DNA of 64,000 nt from NCBI RefSeq assembly GCF_051622035.1, contig NC_135366.1, positions 6,975,001 through 7,039,000 of the forward strand. Reading direction: 5' to 3'. Shown piece by piece: positions 1-9,989 of this stretch. A program made the position numbers and the translations under genes. The stretch comes from Arctopsyche grandis (lineage: Eukaryota > Arthropoda > Insecta > Trichoptera > Hydropsychidae). Position 1 is the first letter of the stretch; every line of letters begins with the position of its first letter. The notes beneath the pieces were generated by a model. It was not told where the DNA came from, searched no databases, and saw nothing but the letters and a program-made list of their open reading frames with translations.

Positions 1-555
1 ATACACATGCAAGACTCCGGTACGTGATGAAACCCTCCAACGACCGAACTCAATGCTCCATTCGATGCACATGTGTGATTGAAGTGCAATATCGAAGACA
101 CTGCAGTGATGGAGATATGTACATCTTTTTAAATAAATTTGTGTACATGGAAAGCCACTGGAAAATCCACTTTGTCGTAAGCAGCTCTGATGCGGATATT
201 ATCTTCTTATATACAGAAGTATCGAATGAAAAGATCAACATTTTGAATGCAAATTCGTATAACGTTATTTCGTATCAAATGTTAAAATACCTATATATGT
301 ATATATATATTGATATGTTTTGAAACATGACATTTTGACAAACATTTTTAAAATTAATACTTTTAAGACCTCCATATACGATAAGATGTTATGATATGGA
401 TACAAATTTCACCGTATATGTAACTGTTTTCACAGACTTATTTTAGATTAGATAGATTTTTTTAGACTTATTTGTCACTTGTACCGTTACATGTCTTAAT
501 TAAATAATATCAAACATAGTATACTCATATCTAATGCTAGGATAATGCAACTCAG
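1..555. other. AT-rich non-coding, nothing recognised
   Basis: No exon, repeat family or RNA gene is recognisable here. The short open frames lack protein-like composition and read through AT-rich sequence. The missing 5' exons of the downstream potassium-channel gene were looked for and are not here. Confidence 0.6.
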
Positions 556-559
556 ATGA

Positions 560-1260
560 GTTCAGTGTTTGCTAGAACCCAAAATATTTATTGGAATTTT
601 GTCATAGTGACATTACAGAGTAGTTCCAATAATACAAAAAAAAAAAAAACAAAAAAGTCTAAATATAAAACTAACAATCAAAAACAAATACAATAATAAT
701 AATAATGTTACGATCTCAAATTAAACAATCCCTCAACCAGATCAGCTTTTTTTAGAATAAACAAATCCAAGTAAATATAAATTTGGTGGGGGAGCTTGAT
801 GTCCCTGGCAACAGGCGACAAAACTATCAAATTGGTACGTGCCCCAGGTGAGGATAATAAATTCTGGTATTTAATGTATCTGAGTTGGCCGGGAAAATCG
901 AAGCTTAATTCTGCAAGAATTTGAGGATTGCTCACCATACCAACCAGGAATTTATAAAAATGTTTCCCCATATATACTCTAGGGAATTATAATCTAGTGC
1001 TCCCAGTAGGTAAGCACTAGGATAGAGCCAAGGATTGCGACTGTAAACTACTCTCTCGATACTCAAACAATGGACCTTATCACTAGGACTCCATATAATA
1101 GAAGATAACTCAAGAAAGCTTCGTTCGAGCGAATCAAATAGGATACGGCAAAGTATTACATAATGCACTCTGAAAAGGTTTACTTGCACGCAGTATGAAA
1201 CCCAACATTGTTGTAGCTCTTGAGCAAATATCATCAATGTGCCGTCAAAATCGAATACGA
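560..1260 (-). mobile_element. 5'-truncated LINE fragment, C-terminal reverse-transcriptase region
   Basis: On the minus strand two overlapping frames (about 1260-932 and 971-708) read like the C-terminal end of a non-LTR retrotransposon ORF2. One has a stretch of the type LERSFLELSSIIWSPSDKV followed by a decayed IERV segment. The other has ILAELSFDFPGQLRYIKYQN, which resembles the last conserved block of these proteins. The frame changes near 950, so it is broken. The 3' tail (about 640-560) has a CTGTAATGTCACTATG segment similar to the 3' hairpins of the other LINE copies in this window. The fragment near 16.2-16.5 kb covers the equivalent protein region. The family is inferred from general resemblance. 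Confidence 0.6.
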
Positions 1261-2139
1261 TCCATATGTAAAAATATGTGATTTTAAATCTCGACCGATC
1301 AAGCGGTGAAACTTTTAATTTAATACACGAGTTTTTTTGCCGCCGGAGAGTGTTAAAAATTAGCCGATTTAAATTATAGAAGAGAAGTTTTTAATCGAGT
1401 TTCACTCGCTTCTGGGTTGAAAGACTCGAGTCGTCGGCACGGTTTCTCGTCGTCTCCTCCTTGCGCGGCCTTATCTCTGAAACTAACTCTGACAAGGAAA
1501 AGAAAGGATGGCCCTAATCGCAACCAACAGGACTGAAGAATTTATAGTTCAGCTCCGGAGCTGCAAAATATATTTTTAAGCACACGTGAAACTGCGCAGC
1601 GGACGCTGGAGAAGAATCCGGTTGCATTCCGGCAGTGCACCAGCATTTTTCCTCCGCTTTTTCCAACGAACAAAGAATTGGTATGTCCTTGCAAAAAGTT
1701 TTCCTGTCGTGTCTCGAGCGAACACATAATAATATATACGAATACGACGAGTTTATGCAATATATGCATAATTGTATATAAATATGTACATATATACAAT
1801 TATGATGAATGCAAGTCTTGAATTTTTAAAGTTTGTACTTTTTAATATCACAGTTTACATATATCTTGTCGCATTAGATGGGTGCATATTAGTTACTCGA
1901 AACTATATGTATAAAAAGCGGCTTTGAAGAGCGCGTTAAATTTATATAAGTCTTTCAAAAGACGTTACTTTTGTTTGAAAGATAGCTCAAAAACGGCTTA
2001 TGAGTATTTGAATCAGTTAAATACTCAGTATATATGTACTTAAAAATAAGTAGTTATAGTTATTGCATGCCTAATGGCATTTCATTAGATGATAAAATAG
2101 TAGAAGTAGTAAATATCATCATTTATATTAGGATCAAAT
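1261..2139. other. Non-coding spacer with one CG-richer patch
   Basis: No gene is recognised. A patch at about 1320-1620 is richer in CG (cgccggag, gtcgtcggcac) than the surrounding AT-rich DNA and resembles other such patches across the window. Confidence 0.5.
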
Positions 2140-2711
2140 AATAGACATGTCCGGTAGTAAAGAAGAAGAAATAAAGAGACGTATGAAATTAGGATGGAGT
2201 GCCTTTAGGCGATTGAATGTTGTTTTTAAATCAAAAATGCCACTCTGCCTGAAGAAAAAGATCTTCGATCAATGATTTTTGCCAGTTTTGACGTATGGAT
2301 GTGAAACTTGGACATTGAACGCCAAGATGCTACGCAAAGTCCAATGGACTCAAAGAAGTATGGAGCGCTGTATGCTCAGCATAAAGAGGAAATACAGGAA
2401 GTGGAACACGTGGGTGAGAAGTATTACAAGGGTAGTGGACATAGTGGATAGAGTAAAGAGATTGAAATGGCAATGGGCGGGCCACATGGCTAGGATAATG
2501 GACGAAAGGTGGACAAAAGAAGTGCTAGAATGGTACCCGAGAGAATGCAAAATAATAAAAGAAAAATCGCAGGGTAGACGAAATTAGGAAAATGTGTGGG
2601 GTGAGATGGATGAGAGCTGCGCAAAACAGAGACGAGTGGAAGCGTGTTGGAGAGGCCTTCATCCAGCAGTGGATGGTGAGCAGCTGTAGATGATGATGAT
2701 GATGATGATGA
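2140..2711 (+). mobile_element. RTE-clade LINE 3' fragment (pseudogene)
   Basis: The translation contains the typical C-terminal block of RTE/BovB-type reverse transcriptases: LPVLTYGCETWTLNAKMLRK, then MERCMLSI, VKRLKWQWAGHMAR and VLEWYPRE. It is dead. An in-frame TGA at 2273-2275 replaces the TGC kept in the related copy at 58.6 kb, and the frame is lost after 2587, where the remaining WMRAAQNRDEWKRVGEAFIQQWMV block is in another frame. The element ends in a run of GAT trinucleotides at 2689-2711. RTE elements commonly end in short tandem repeats, so this marks the true 3' end. The 5' part is missing. Confidence 0.85.
2689..2711 (+). repeat. (GAT)n terminal microsatellite of RTE copy
   Basis: About seven GAT units follow directly on the last codons of the RTE fragment. 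The RTE copy near 59.26 kb ends in the same way. Confidence 0.8.
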
Positions 2712-3168
2712 AATACCCAGTAAAAAATCTTCAAGTACGAATCTCTCATAAAATATTTTTCTTTATTATTGTTTGAATGTAGGAATGTAGAACAAGCCTA
2801 AAATTAAAGATTTAATATCAGGCGATGAAACTTTTATTCATATATGGAACAATTTTAAGCTATTAGTTAGCAGAGATTACTGATACTATTAATTTGATAT
2901 TTTGCGAGCCTTACATAGAAAAGCAGCTTTTCATAGAACTGCAGGATGCGTTAATTTACAGGACACATGTATGTATATTTGAAACTAAACAGAGATAAAA
3001 TTCCTTTTATAAAGTCATGAAATAAGAATCTCATTTTCTAAATCCTCGTTAATTAGATTTATAAAACGGTCATATTTTTTTAATTGGTTGGTACGCATTT
3101 CAAAATGGACCCAGACAAAGTTGACATACATACATTATTCGTATTTTTTTTTCGTGTTTTATTTGTAG

Positions 3169-3297
3169 CAGACAAGGACCCAGATCCAGGAGCGCATCCT
3201 TCAAGAAACCCGTACGATATTCCCAAAAATCGGCCGATAGCGGATTTGCATTCACAGACAGTCTACCGTCTCATTCTTATTCAGACACAGACTTACG
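3169..3297 (+). CDS. K2P potassium channel, internal exon (first one in window)
   Basis: First of seven in-phase exons of a two-pore-domain potassium channel running off the left edge. It codes a basic, serine-rich cytoplasmic stretch (SRSASFKKPVRY, then FTDSLPSHSYSDTD). The correct frame is not the longest open frame. I chose the frame whose splice phase links to the next exon: the exon ends TTA-CG before gtaaaa, and exon 2 supplies the A to make Arg. The acceptor is TAGCAG at 3166-3171, a tandem NAGNAG site, so splicing after either AG (3168 or 3171) would add or drop one codon without changing frame. Upstream exons with M1, P1 and M2 lie outside the window. Confidence 0.75.
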
Positions 3298-3373
3298 GTA
3301 AAAAATAAAGATATTGAAAAATAAAACACCGAAAGAGCCAAACATAAATTTGAATATTTTCATACATACATAG

Positions 3374-3606
3374 ATACCACGACGACATGCCGTATTTGCC
3401 CAAGAGTCGCCAGTTGCGAATATCTCAAATGTCCAGATTCAGCGATAGCCTCGCGACACCGCAACCAAGCTGCAGCAAAAGTCGAGGTCGAGGTCAAGCC
3501 TATGGACCAAATTTGGGTCAAATTCGGGGTGGGATTCACGGCCGCACTGGGACTCTGAGATCTCAACGATCAGTACCATACAGTCAAACTACTACGCTTC
3601 TAGCAG
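3374..3606 (+). CDS. K2P potassium channel, cytoplasmic-loop exon 2
   Basis: This exon continues the channel's loop between M2 and M3, about 78 residues rich in Ser, Gln, Arg and Gly (YLPKSRQLRISQ, GRGQAYGPNLGQIRGG). The acceptor is catag before 3374 and the donor is gtatga after 3606. Entry phase (one base completing CG-A) and exit phase (GCA-G) both match its neighbours. It has no domain of its own, and its identity rests on phase continuity with the pore-bearing final exon. Arg-Ser clusters could be kinase targets, which is inference only. Confidence 0.75.
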
Positions 3607-3683
3607 GTATGAAACTCATCATTAAATCACCAAAATGAAATCAACAAATGTATACAATTTTTCTTTTTTTTTTTTTTCAAAAG

Positions 3684-3845
3684 CAACCCCTTCACCTAGG
3701 GATTCTGCGACGGGCAAGCGTCAAAAGAGGAGTTCTTCGGAAGCTAAAACGTGTACAGTTGATGACGTAGATGAACGCACAGCAGCTCGTTCGTCGATTT
3801 TGTTCAACAAATACGCCATCGATGATGATTATCCGCCACCCAGAG
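3684..3845 (+). CDS. K2P potassium channel, cytoplasmic-loop exon 3
   Basis: A 162-bp exon behind a long T-rich polypyrimidine tract and caaaag acceptor, with donor gtacca. It codes a charged loop: ATPSPRDSATGKRQKRSSSE at the start, then an acidic DDVDERT and IDDDYPPP. The entry phase completes G-CA (Ala), and the exit phase leaves one G that joins GA in exon 4 (Gly). No known domain. It is part of the unusually long M2-M3 linker. Confidence 0.75.
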
Positions 3846-4206
3846 GTACCAAATTTTAATTAAAGTAAATCCACAAATAAATCAAATTATTTTTTTTAAA
3901 TCGCAAGCATGAAATTAATCCGGATTATTATTAATTGAATTTTTTGACGATGTGCATGTGGAATTAGTACATTATTTATAGATTTAATTACTAGATTCGA
4001 AGTAATCAACTTTCATTAAGCTAATAGATATGCGCTTTTCGTTATTAAATTTTTATTATACTACCGATTTTGTTTAATAATAGGAACAAATTTTGTCAGA
4101 CGAAAAAGCGAAAGCGAGCTAATGAGATGATAGTAAAAAAATAAAAAGAAAACCTTTTTTAAAATTGAAAAATGTTTCATTCTTTCGCTAAGAGAATGTA
4201 GATTAA

Positions 4207-5019
4207 CCCCTTGAGTGCTGACGTTTTTTCTTTTGAAAGCCTGCCACGCTGAAAATTTTGCTAACATTTCCAACTAGAATTATTTAGAAATCCAATAGAA
4301 AGCAGATATAAAAATTGTAGTTAATCCAAACAAACCCTATATCCAGTGCCGGTTTTAGGGGGGGGCTGGGTTGGACTGATTAGGGTGTCACTTAATGCGC
4401 CGAAAGCGATTCAAAATTTGAAATTAAAGCGCCAAAGGCGCTACAAAAATTTATATCGGAGCGCTTAAGGCCCCTCTACGTTCTAAGTTCAAACATTTGT
4501 ATTTATTTATTTTTAACTCCACCAGTGGGGTTGGGAAACCTTGTTAACCACTTTTCTGCCGGTCCCAAGCCCGGAAAATGGAGAATGATAACCCATTTTT
4601 AAATATTTTTTCTAGGGGCGTTTAGAAAAAAAATGTCCGAGGGCGCTATAGGTTGTAAGGCCGGCACTAGATCACTACTATAGATAATTTCTGGTTTTAT
4701 AAAGGTGTGTTTAGACTCTCTAATATATCTTGGAACAATATTCCTATGAAATAAACAAAATAAGTCTATTTATATATGTATTTTTACTAAAATACTCAGC
4801 AGTTAGGGATTTTCATCGAGAAATTGTGCTATGGTTATAAATTTACAAATTCTGGTGTAAACCAGTCTTTATAAACATTGACAATGCTACCAGAAAAGGC
4901 TTAGCGGGCAGTATTCTTGTTTATTTTTTACATACTCAAAAAACGACGTCTATCGGCGTATTTAAGGCTCATGGACTTGTTGGCAAAACGCCGATCGGCG
5001 TTGGTCGGCATTCACAGGG
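4207..5019. mobile_element. piggyBac-like element with TTAA target duplication (813 bp)
   Basis: TTAA at 4203-4206 and 5020-5023 flank imperfect terminal inverted repeats: left CCCCTTGAGTGCTGACG, right (reverse complement) CCCTGTGAATGCCGACC. TTAA duplication is the hallmark of the piggyBac superfamily. No transposase frame is present, so this is a non-autonomous copy. It lies in the intron between K2P exons 3 and 4 and carries a second repeat nested inside it (4343-4670). Confidence 0.75.
4343..4670. mobile_element. hAT-like MITE nested in the piggyBac-like element
   Basis: The ends are CCAGTGCCGG on the left and CCGGCACTAG on the right, nearly perfect inverse complements. The interior contains repeated GCGCC/GGCGC motifs. 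CAGTG-type termini suggest a hAT-type element, but no 8-bp target duplication is recognisable, so the superfamily is uncertain. The nesting shows that it arrived after the host element. Confidence 0.45.
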
Positions 5020-5508
5020 TTAATAATTTCGAAAATAATAAATATAATAAAGGGTATATGTACATATCTGTATTTGACGTCTATTCATTTATACAATTCA
5101 GTGACCTGTGCATGGCTTGAATTCGCATTCGACTTTCTCGCATTCGCTCTCATCTCATGACTGGTTTAAAAATTAATATACAGAAAGCTTTCAAATAATG
5201 CTTTCTTATACACAAGGAGTATTTAAAAGCAAGCAAAGGCTTTTAAAATAGATACCCGATACAAGACTGACATTGAACAATGATATCTATGTAGCTAATT
5301 CCAGATCGCATTTATTTATAATGAACGGGCTATTTATTCCTCAGTTAGAACAAAGAGATAAACCTATCACAGATGTTTACGTTTAAAATACAAAACAGAC
5401 TATGCTGTTGCTTTACCTCCAGCGAACGAAAATGAAACAAGCACACACGCACACACTCACACACACGTATTATGCATTGAATAGAATGCAATTTTGAAAA
5501 TTTTGCAG

Positions 5509-5879
5509 GAAGATCAATGCACCATCCCTTGGAGGACTTAGATTACGACGACGACGTGCCTCCACCCACTACCAGAAGCAAATCACTACCGAGACAACCG
5601 AGAAAGGACACGTATCTAGACGACGATTTCAATAGAGGGGTTTTACCGAAACGCGACAGAAGTCCCAGATTCGAAGGAGAGTGCAGTCGAAATGCGGCAG
5701 ATTGCTATTCAGACAGACATTACAGGAGCCAGAGGGATTTTTACGTGAGGGACTTCATGGATCCGGAAGATTTGAAGTTCGAGAGGGAGTTCAGATTGAG
5801 CAAACTGAGACTGCAAGTCGAGCAAGGACATAGGGATAATTACGAAATGGATGATTTGACCGGCAAGCGGTACAGAGCG
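5509..5879 (+). CDS. K2P potassium channel, cytoplasmic-loop exon 4
   Basis: The largest loop exon (371 bp): acceptor ttttgcag, donor gtgagc. It codes an acidic and proline-containing start (HHPLEDLDYDDDVPPPTTRS), a basic RSKSLPRQPRK segment, and a charged stretch FMDPEDLKFEREFRLSKLRL that looks helical. Entry phase is G-GA (Gly) and exit phase is 0. Together with its neighbours it makes the M2-M3 linker about 400 residues, far longer than in mammalian TWIK, TREK or TASK channels. Large linkers are known in some invertebrate TWIK-type channels, but I cannot assign an orthologue. Confidence 0.8.
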
Positions 5880-5956
5880 GTGAGCAATTGTTATATTAAT
5901 TGAATTTCAAATATGTATGAGTTTTTGGTCTTAATTTGGGTTTGGTATTTTTGAAG

Positions 5957-6152
5957 AGGCCTTCACCGGAGCCTGGTCTTGACAAGACGACCTCGTTGGA
6001 CAGAAGGAATCGCAATAATCGTTATGATTTGTATAGCGACGAGGAGTTTGAAAACAATCCCTATGACGAGGACGACCCGGAAAATTACGTGAGCGAAACG
6101 GAATTGGCCGCTCAAAGGGCAGCTAAACAAAGAAAAAGGGAAAGAATGCACG
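5957..6152 (+). CDS. K2P potassium channel, cytoplasmic-loop exon 5
   Basis: Acceptor tttttgaag, donor gtactt, entry phase 0 and exit phase 1 (CAC-G). It codes RPSPEPGLDKTTSLDRRNRN, then the acidic YSDEEFENNPYDEDDPENYV, and ends with a basic helix-like AAQRAAKQRKRER. The preceding intron is only 77 bp, which supports both exons being real and co-spliced. No domain match is known to me. Confidence 0.8.
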
Positions 6153-6574
6153 GTACTTTACTGTTACATTACTTATGAATATTGTAATTCCAATGCTATT
6201 ATACACTATGGATGAAAACAAAATGTTGCATTGTTCCGAAATAGAAATTGATTTATATTAATACATATGTATATAATTGAATAATTGAAATTATTTTAAG
6301 CACGAGATTTTATTTTTGAACAATAATGAAATATTTCATATAAAATTTTATTATGAAATTATATACAATATTACAATGTACGTATATAAAAATTACCGTT
6401 TGTCACAGCTTTCAACTTGAAGCCACCAAATTTTGTATGCTATCTTGCAACACCCTAATTCATTTATTCATTATTATTACTTGGGAAAGGCGGCAAAGCC
6501 GATGGACCAAATTATTTTTATATAATATTTTCCCACGATGCCGTATTCGGGTTGCCTCTGAGCGACATTAATGG

Positions 6575-6733
<159 letters not shown>

Positions 6734-6738
6734 TATAT

Positions 6739-7135
6739 ACTGGTACCAGAAAGGCCTTACAGGTAAACCCCGATGCGCCTTCCTGTCTAATTACAAACAA
6801 TGCAGCATTTTTACTACACAAGTCATTGAATTACGAGTCACTGAAAACTCGTAATTAAGGAGACATCTATGAATCGTACATACATTTTATTGTACATTGA
6901 TCATACTCAAATAGTGTTGACATAGTAAGTAGGAAGGGTTTAGCCAATTTAATCGGGAGCATTGGCGAACTTTGATAGGAAACGATCAACTTGGAGTCAC
7001 AAATATCCAAGTCTGACCAGCAGCACTACAGATACACTCAAAAAAATTCTTTTCAATCGAGGTAAGCTCATGGGATCGAACCCGGCGCCTCTCGGTGCTA
7101 GGCAGAAGCGTAACGACCGAGCTATGCTGTTGGCT
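6739..7135 (-). repeat. tRNA-derived SINE, near full length
   Basis: Read on the minus strand it starts CCAACAGCATAGCTCGG (A-box-like) and has GGTTCGATCCC (B box, plus-strand gggatcgaaccc at 7074-7085). It then has the family body (tccaagt...cgatcgtttcct...ccaattt) and ends in the 3' hairpin region whose plus-strand form is ggcc..aggtaaaccccgatgcgcc. The A-box/B-box head identifies a tRNA-derived, Pol III type SINE. It lies antisense in a K2P intron. Confidence 0.8.
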
Positions 7136-7168
7136 GGTATAAAACTATATATAGATTATAATTTTTTT

Positions 7169-7430
7169 GAAATCATATTCAAATAGTGGTGATTAGTGAC
7201 TTGGATGGTTTTCGCCAATTTGATGAGGAACCAATTCAATGAAATCAGATAAATTGGCACACTCTGATAGGAAACGATCGACTTGGAGTCACAAATATCC
7301 AAATCTGACCAGCAGCACTACAAATAATACACAGAATAAATTATTTTAAATTGTAGTCAACTCACGGGATCGAACCCGGCAACATCTCGACGGTAAGCAT
7401 TAATGCAACCACCAAGCTATGCTGCTGGCT
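7169..7430 (-). repeat. tRNA-derived SINE, 3'-truncated copy
   Basis: Same family as the copy just upstream: head at 7430 (agctatgctgctggct on plus), B box gggatcgaaccc near 7368, body to tcatattcaaatagtgg. The 3' hairpin part is missing. Confidence 0.8.
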
Positions 7431-7786
7431 AATTAAGACCATCGATATGTTTTGGAAAGTCTCAGAGCCCCATTTTGAAGGGATCATTTACAAAAATGCC
7501 CGGAAAACGCAGAGCAATTTTGTTTGTCCGCAGTAGTTTGTCCACAGTTTTTAATATACAGGTAGAACCGTTAAATTTGGTCTACAGTATAATGATTACC
7601 GTAATTAATGTAGAATCTTGATGGGTTTTGTAAGGGAACAGCTTATATAAACCTTGCATAGTAAAAATTAATTTTTCCACGTTTATATAAATACATATGT
7701 ATATGTATGTAGATACACAATGGAACACAACAAGATATTAGAAATATTTAAAGTAAAATTCGAAATTGAATACAAAACTCAAATTT

Positions 7787-8152
7787 AGTGGTTGCGCTTA
7801 TTTTAAGCACCGAGAGGTAGCCGGGTTCGATCCCGTGAGCTGACCTTGATTGAAAAGAATTTATGCTACTAGTCAAACTTGGATATTTGTGGCTCCAAGT
7901 GGATCGTTTCCTTCCAAAGTTTGCAAATTTATTTGATTTCATTGTTGAAATTTAAATATGATGTATATACAATTAAATTTATGTACAAGTTTAAATCCAT
8001 AGTTGATTTGTTAATTTGTTTTTCAGCAACTCAACATTCAGCGATTTATATAGTAAAAAAAATGCTGCAATGTTTGTAACTTGCCAGGAAACTCTCTGGG
8101 GTTCACCTGTTAGGACTTCTTGGTATATATGTACATATGTATGTATGTATGT
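7787..8152 (+). repeat. tRNA-derived SINE, sense orientation
   Basis: Starts gtggttgcgc, has B box ggttcgatccc at about 7826, body tggatatttgtggctccaag and the 3' hairpin ccaggaa...ggacttcttgg at about 8084-8132. It ends in a tatgtatg tail. The head is slightly shortened at the 5' end. Confidence 0.8.
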
Positions 8153-8276
8153 AAAAAAATAAAATGTACAATATAAACATAACTGATAACCGCATATACT
8201 ATAAAACTAATATAATATATTTTTCCTTTATTTACAGTTTACTTGTTTTTATATCATGTTTTTATATATTTTTCAA

Positions 8277-8348
8277 ATGTAGGCCATTGTGGCGCATTAG
8301 GTTCTTCCTGTAATGCCACAATGGTCCAAAACTATTAAATAAATAAAT
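8277..8348 (+). mobile_element. LINE 3' end with perfect hairpin
   Basis: CCATTGTGGC and GCCACAATGG form a perfect 10-bp stem around a loop gcattaggttcttcctgtaa, followed by a short AAATAAATAAAT tail. The same hairpin ends the minus-strand copies at 55.1 and 62.05 kb. This copy is severely 5'-truncated. Confidence 0.65.
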
Positions 8349-8529
8349 ATACATTGAAACTTACATACATACAAAAAAATGGCTTTAGAAAATGTATGTA
8401 AAATGAAACGTCTAGAAAATGTTCATAATTTTAAATACAAAAAAAATTCCATCTCCATTTTTTTCCCGCTGGTGCGCGAAAAACACCAAAAAAATAAGTT
8501 TAACATATTTTCTTCGATGTTATTTCAAG

Positions 8530-8651
8530 CACCATCAGCCAGGATCATGTCTCCCATGGGTGTGTCAGTCCATCGTCAGGCAAAATACATGGAAGACTTC
8601 GACATTGAATACGCCTACGAGGACGGCTACTACCAATCTTCTAAAAGTCAG
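8530..8651 (+). CDS. K2P potassium channel, exon 6 (loop end before M3)
   Basis: Acceptor atttcaag, donor gtaatg, entry phase 1 and exit phase 0. It codes APSARIMSPMGVSVHRQAKY followed by an acidic, tyrosine-rich tail (DFDIEYAYEDGYYQSS). This is the last cytoplasmic stretch before the third membrane helix. The codons are clean and both splice phases agree with the neighbours. Confidence 0.85.
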
Positions 8652-8755
8652 GTAATGCAAATAATACTTGTGACAGTGTACATATATATGATACGTACAC
8701 GTTTCGAACATCACTACATACTACTGCTGTGCATGTTTTCCAATTGAAATTTCAG

Positions 8756-9103
8756 ATAAAGCCGGTTCCGATATGGCTGTGCGTCTTTTTGGTCGTATCT
8801 TACATCATAGCCGGTGCATTTTTGTTCTCTCACTGGGAGGATTGGTCGTTCCTAGACTCGGCTTACTTTTGCTTCATAACCCTGACGACGATCGGTTTCG
8901 GAGATTTTGTTCCGGCTCAAGGGGTGAAAGCAAATTCGGAGATATCCATTGCCCTTTGTTCGCTGTATCTACTGTTCGGAATATCTCTGCTGGCCATGTC
9001 TTTCAATCTCGTTCAAGAGGAAGTCATAGCAAACGTCAGATCCGTCGCTAAGAGATTGGGTATCATCAAAACGGAGTTGGGCGAGGAGAGTGATGACGAT
9101 TGA
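8756..9103 (+). CDS. K2P potassium channel, terminal exon: M3, pore loop 2, M4
   Basis: This exon identifies the gene. Counting residues in the exon: 5-24 form hydrophobic helix M3 (PIWLCVFLVVSYIIAGAFLF), 31-43 the pore helix, and 44-50 the selectivity filter TTIGFGD. After a short turn, about 67-88 form M4 (SLYLLFGISLLAMSFNLVQE). The acidic C-terminus ends GEESDDD before TGA at 9101-9103. GFG in the second pore is usual for K2P channels, which make background potassium-leak pores as dimers at the plasma membrane. Only the C-terminal half (~519 residues with the loop exons) is in the window, so the subfamily cannot be fixed; it resembles invertebrate TWIK-type channels. Confidence 0.93.
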   Translation: MKPVPIWLCVFLVVSYIIAGAFLFSHWEDWSFLDSAYFCFITLTTIGFGDFVPAQGVKANSEISIALCSLYLLFGISLLAMSFNLVQEEVIANVRSVAKRLGIIKTELGEESDDD

Positions 9104-9440
9104 TTGTTTGCATACATCGTAAATTTGTGTATTATATATGTGCATGTAATGTAATGAAAAAAAAAACGAAAAGTGCTAAAGTTTTGTGCGGGGACTTAAA
9201 AAGAAAACAAGATCAATATTGGAGACTGTCGTAAAATATACATCGAATATGGCCGTCGAAAGTTTTTGAAGTGTATTCAATATGTAAAGGGAACTTTTGC
9301 ATTTCAAAATCAAAAAACAAAGTTTAAAGTTTTAGACGTGTATGCTACAGAATTTCATTTGATATGCAAAGACGAAACGAAATTTTTGTACTTGTTTATG
9401 TATTGCTTTATGAATAAATTAATATTTGATTACATTAAAA
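9104..9440 (+). other. K2P 3' untranslated region
   Basis: Sequence after the stop codon without further coding. An AATAAA at 9413-9418 is the best polyadenylation signal near the end of this stretch. The transcript end is inferred from it. Confidence 0.5.
9413..9418 (+). terminator. Candidate polyadenylation signal AATAAA of the K2P gene
   Basis: Canonical hexamer about 310 bp after the stop codon, followed by AT-rich sequence. In such AT-rich DNA chance hexamers are common, so this is a plausible site only. Confidence 0.45.
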
Positions 9441-9669
9441 TCAAATAGCCATTTAAAACAGTAAATGTCACATTTTTTTACTAACTCTTTCCATCCTATT
9501 TATATTGTTTAAACCATTTATTCATCAATCAAATGTGATTATTTACTAAAAAAATACCCAAATAATAATAAATTGAGAGTATTTTAAGAAATACTGCATA
9601 TTTTTTTACTACACAGTAATAAATTTAATATATGAAAAAAAAATGGTTTGTATGTTATTACGCCATTTT

Positions 9670-9980
9670 TTTTCAATTTATATTTTTCCCACTATGTCAT
9701 TAAGATTTGCCCCTGAGCGATACCTATGATATTAAACTTGTAAATATATAAATTATAAATTTAAAATCATATTCAAATAGTGGTGACAAATGGTAGGTAG
9801 GATGGTTTTGCCAATTGGATGAGGAACTGTTTCAACAATTAAATCAACTAAATTGGCAAACTCTGAAAGGAAACGATCGATTCATCCAAATCTGACCAGT
9901 AGAAATACTTCCGAATAAATTCTTTTCAATTGAAGTCAATCTACAGCTTGAACCCAGGAACCATCGAGCTCTACTGCTTT
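9670..9980 (-). repeat. Divergent tRNA-derived SINE with the second 3'-end type
   Basis: The family body is on the minus strand (tcatattcaaatagtggtga, gaaacgatcga on plus). The head (about 9950-9979) is decayed. The 3' part read on minus is cgctcaggggcaaatcttaa..., similar to the ggagcaaatctgtaatgg end of the SINE at 23.6-24.1 kb. It lies just downstream of the channel gene. Confidence 0.65.
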
Positions 9981-9989
9981 ATTTAAAGG

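Noticed and set aside
3084..3308. 74-codon forward frame
   Set aside because: Wrong frame over the K2P exon. The splice phase to the next exon requires the frame reading SRSASFKK.
7060..7136. tRNA gene (A and B boxes)
   Set aside because: It is the head of a repeated SINE without a tRNA cloverleaf.
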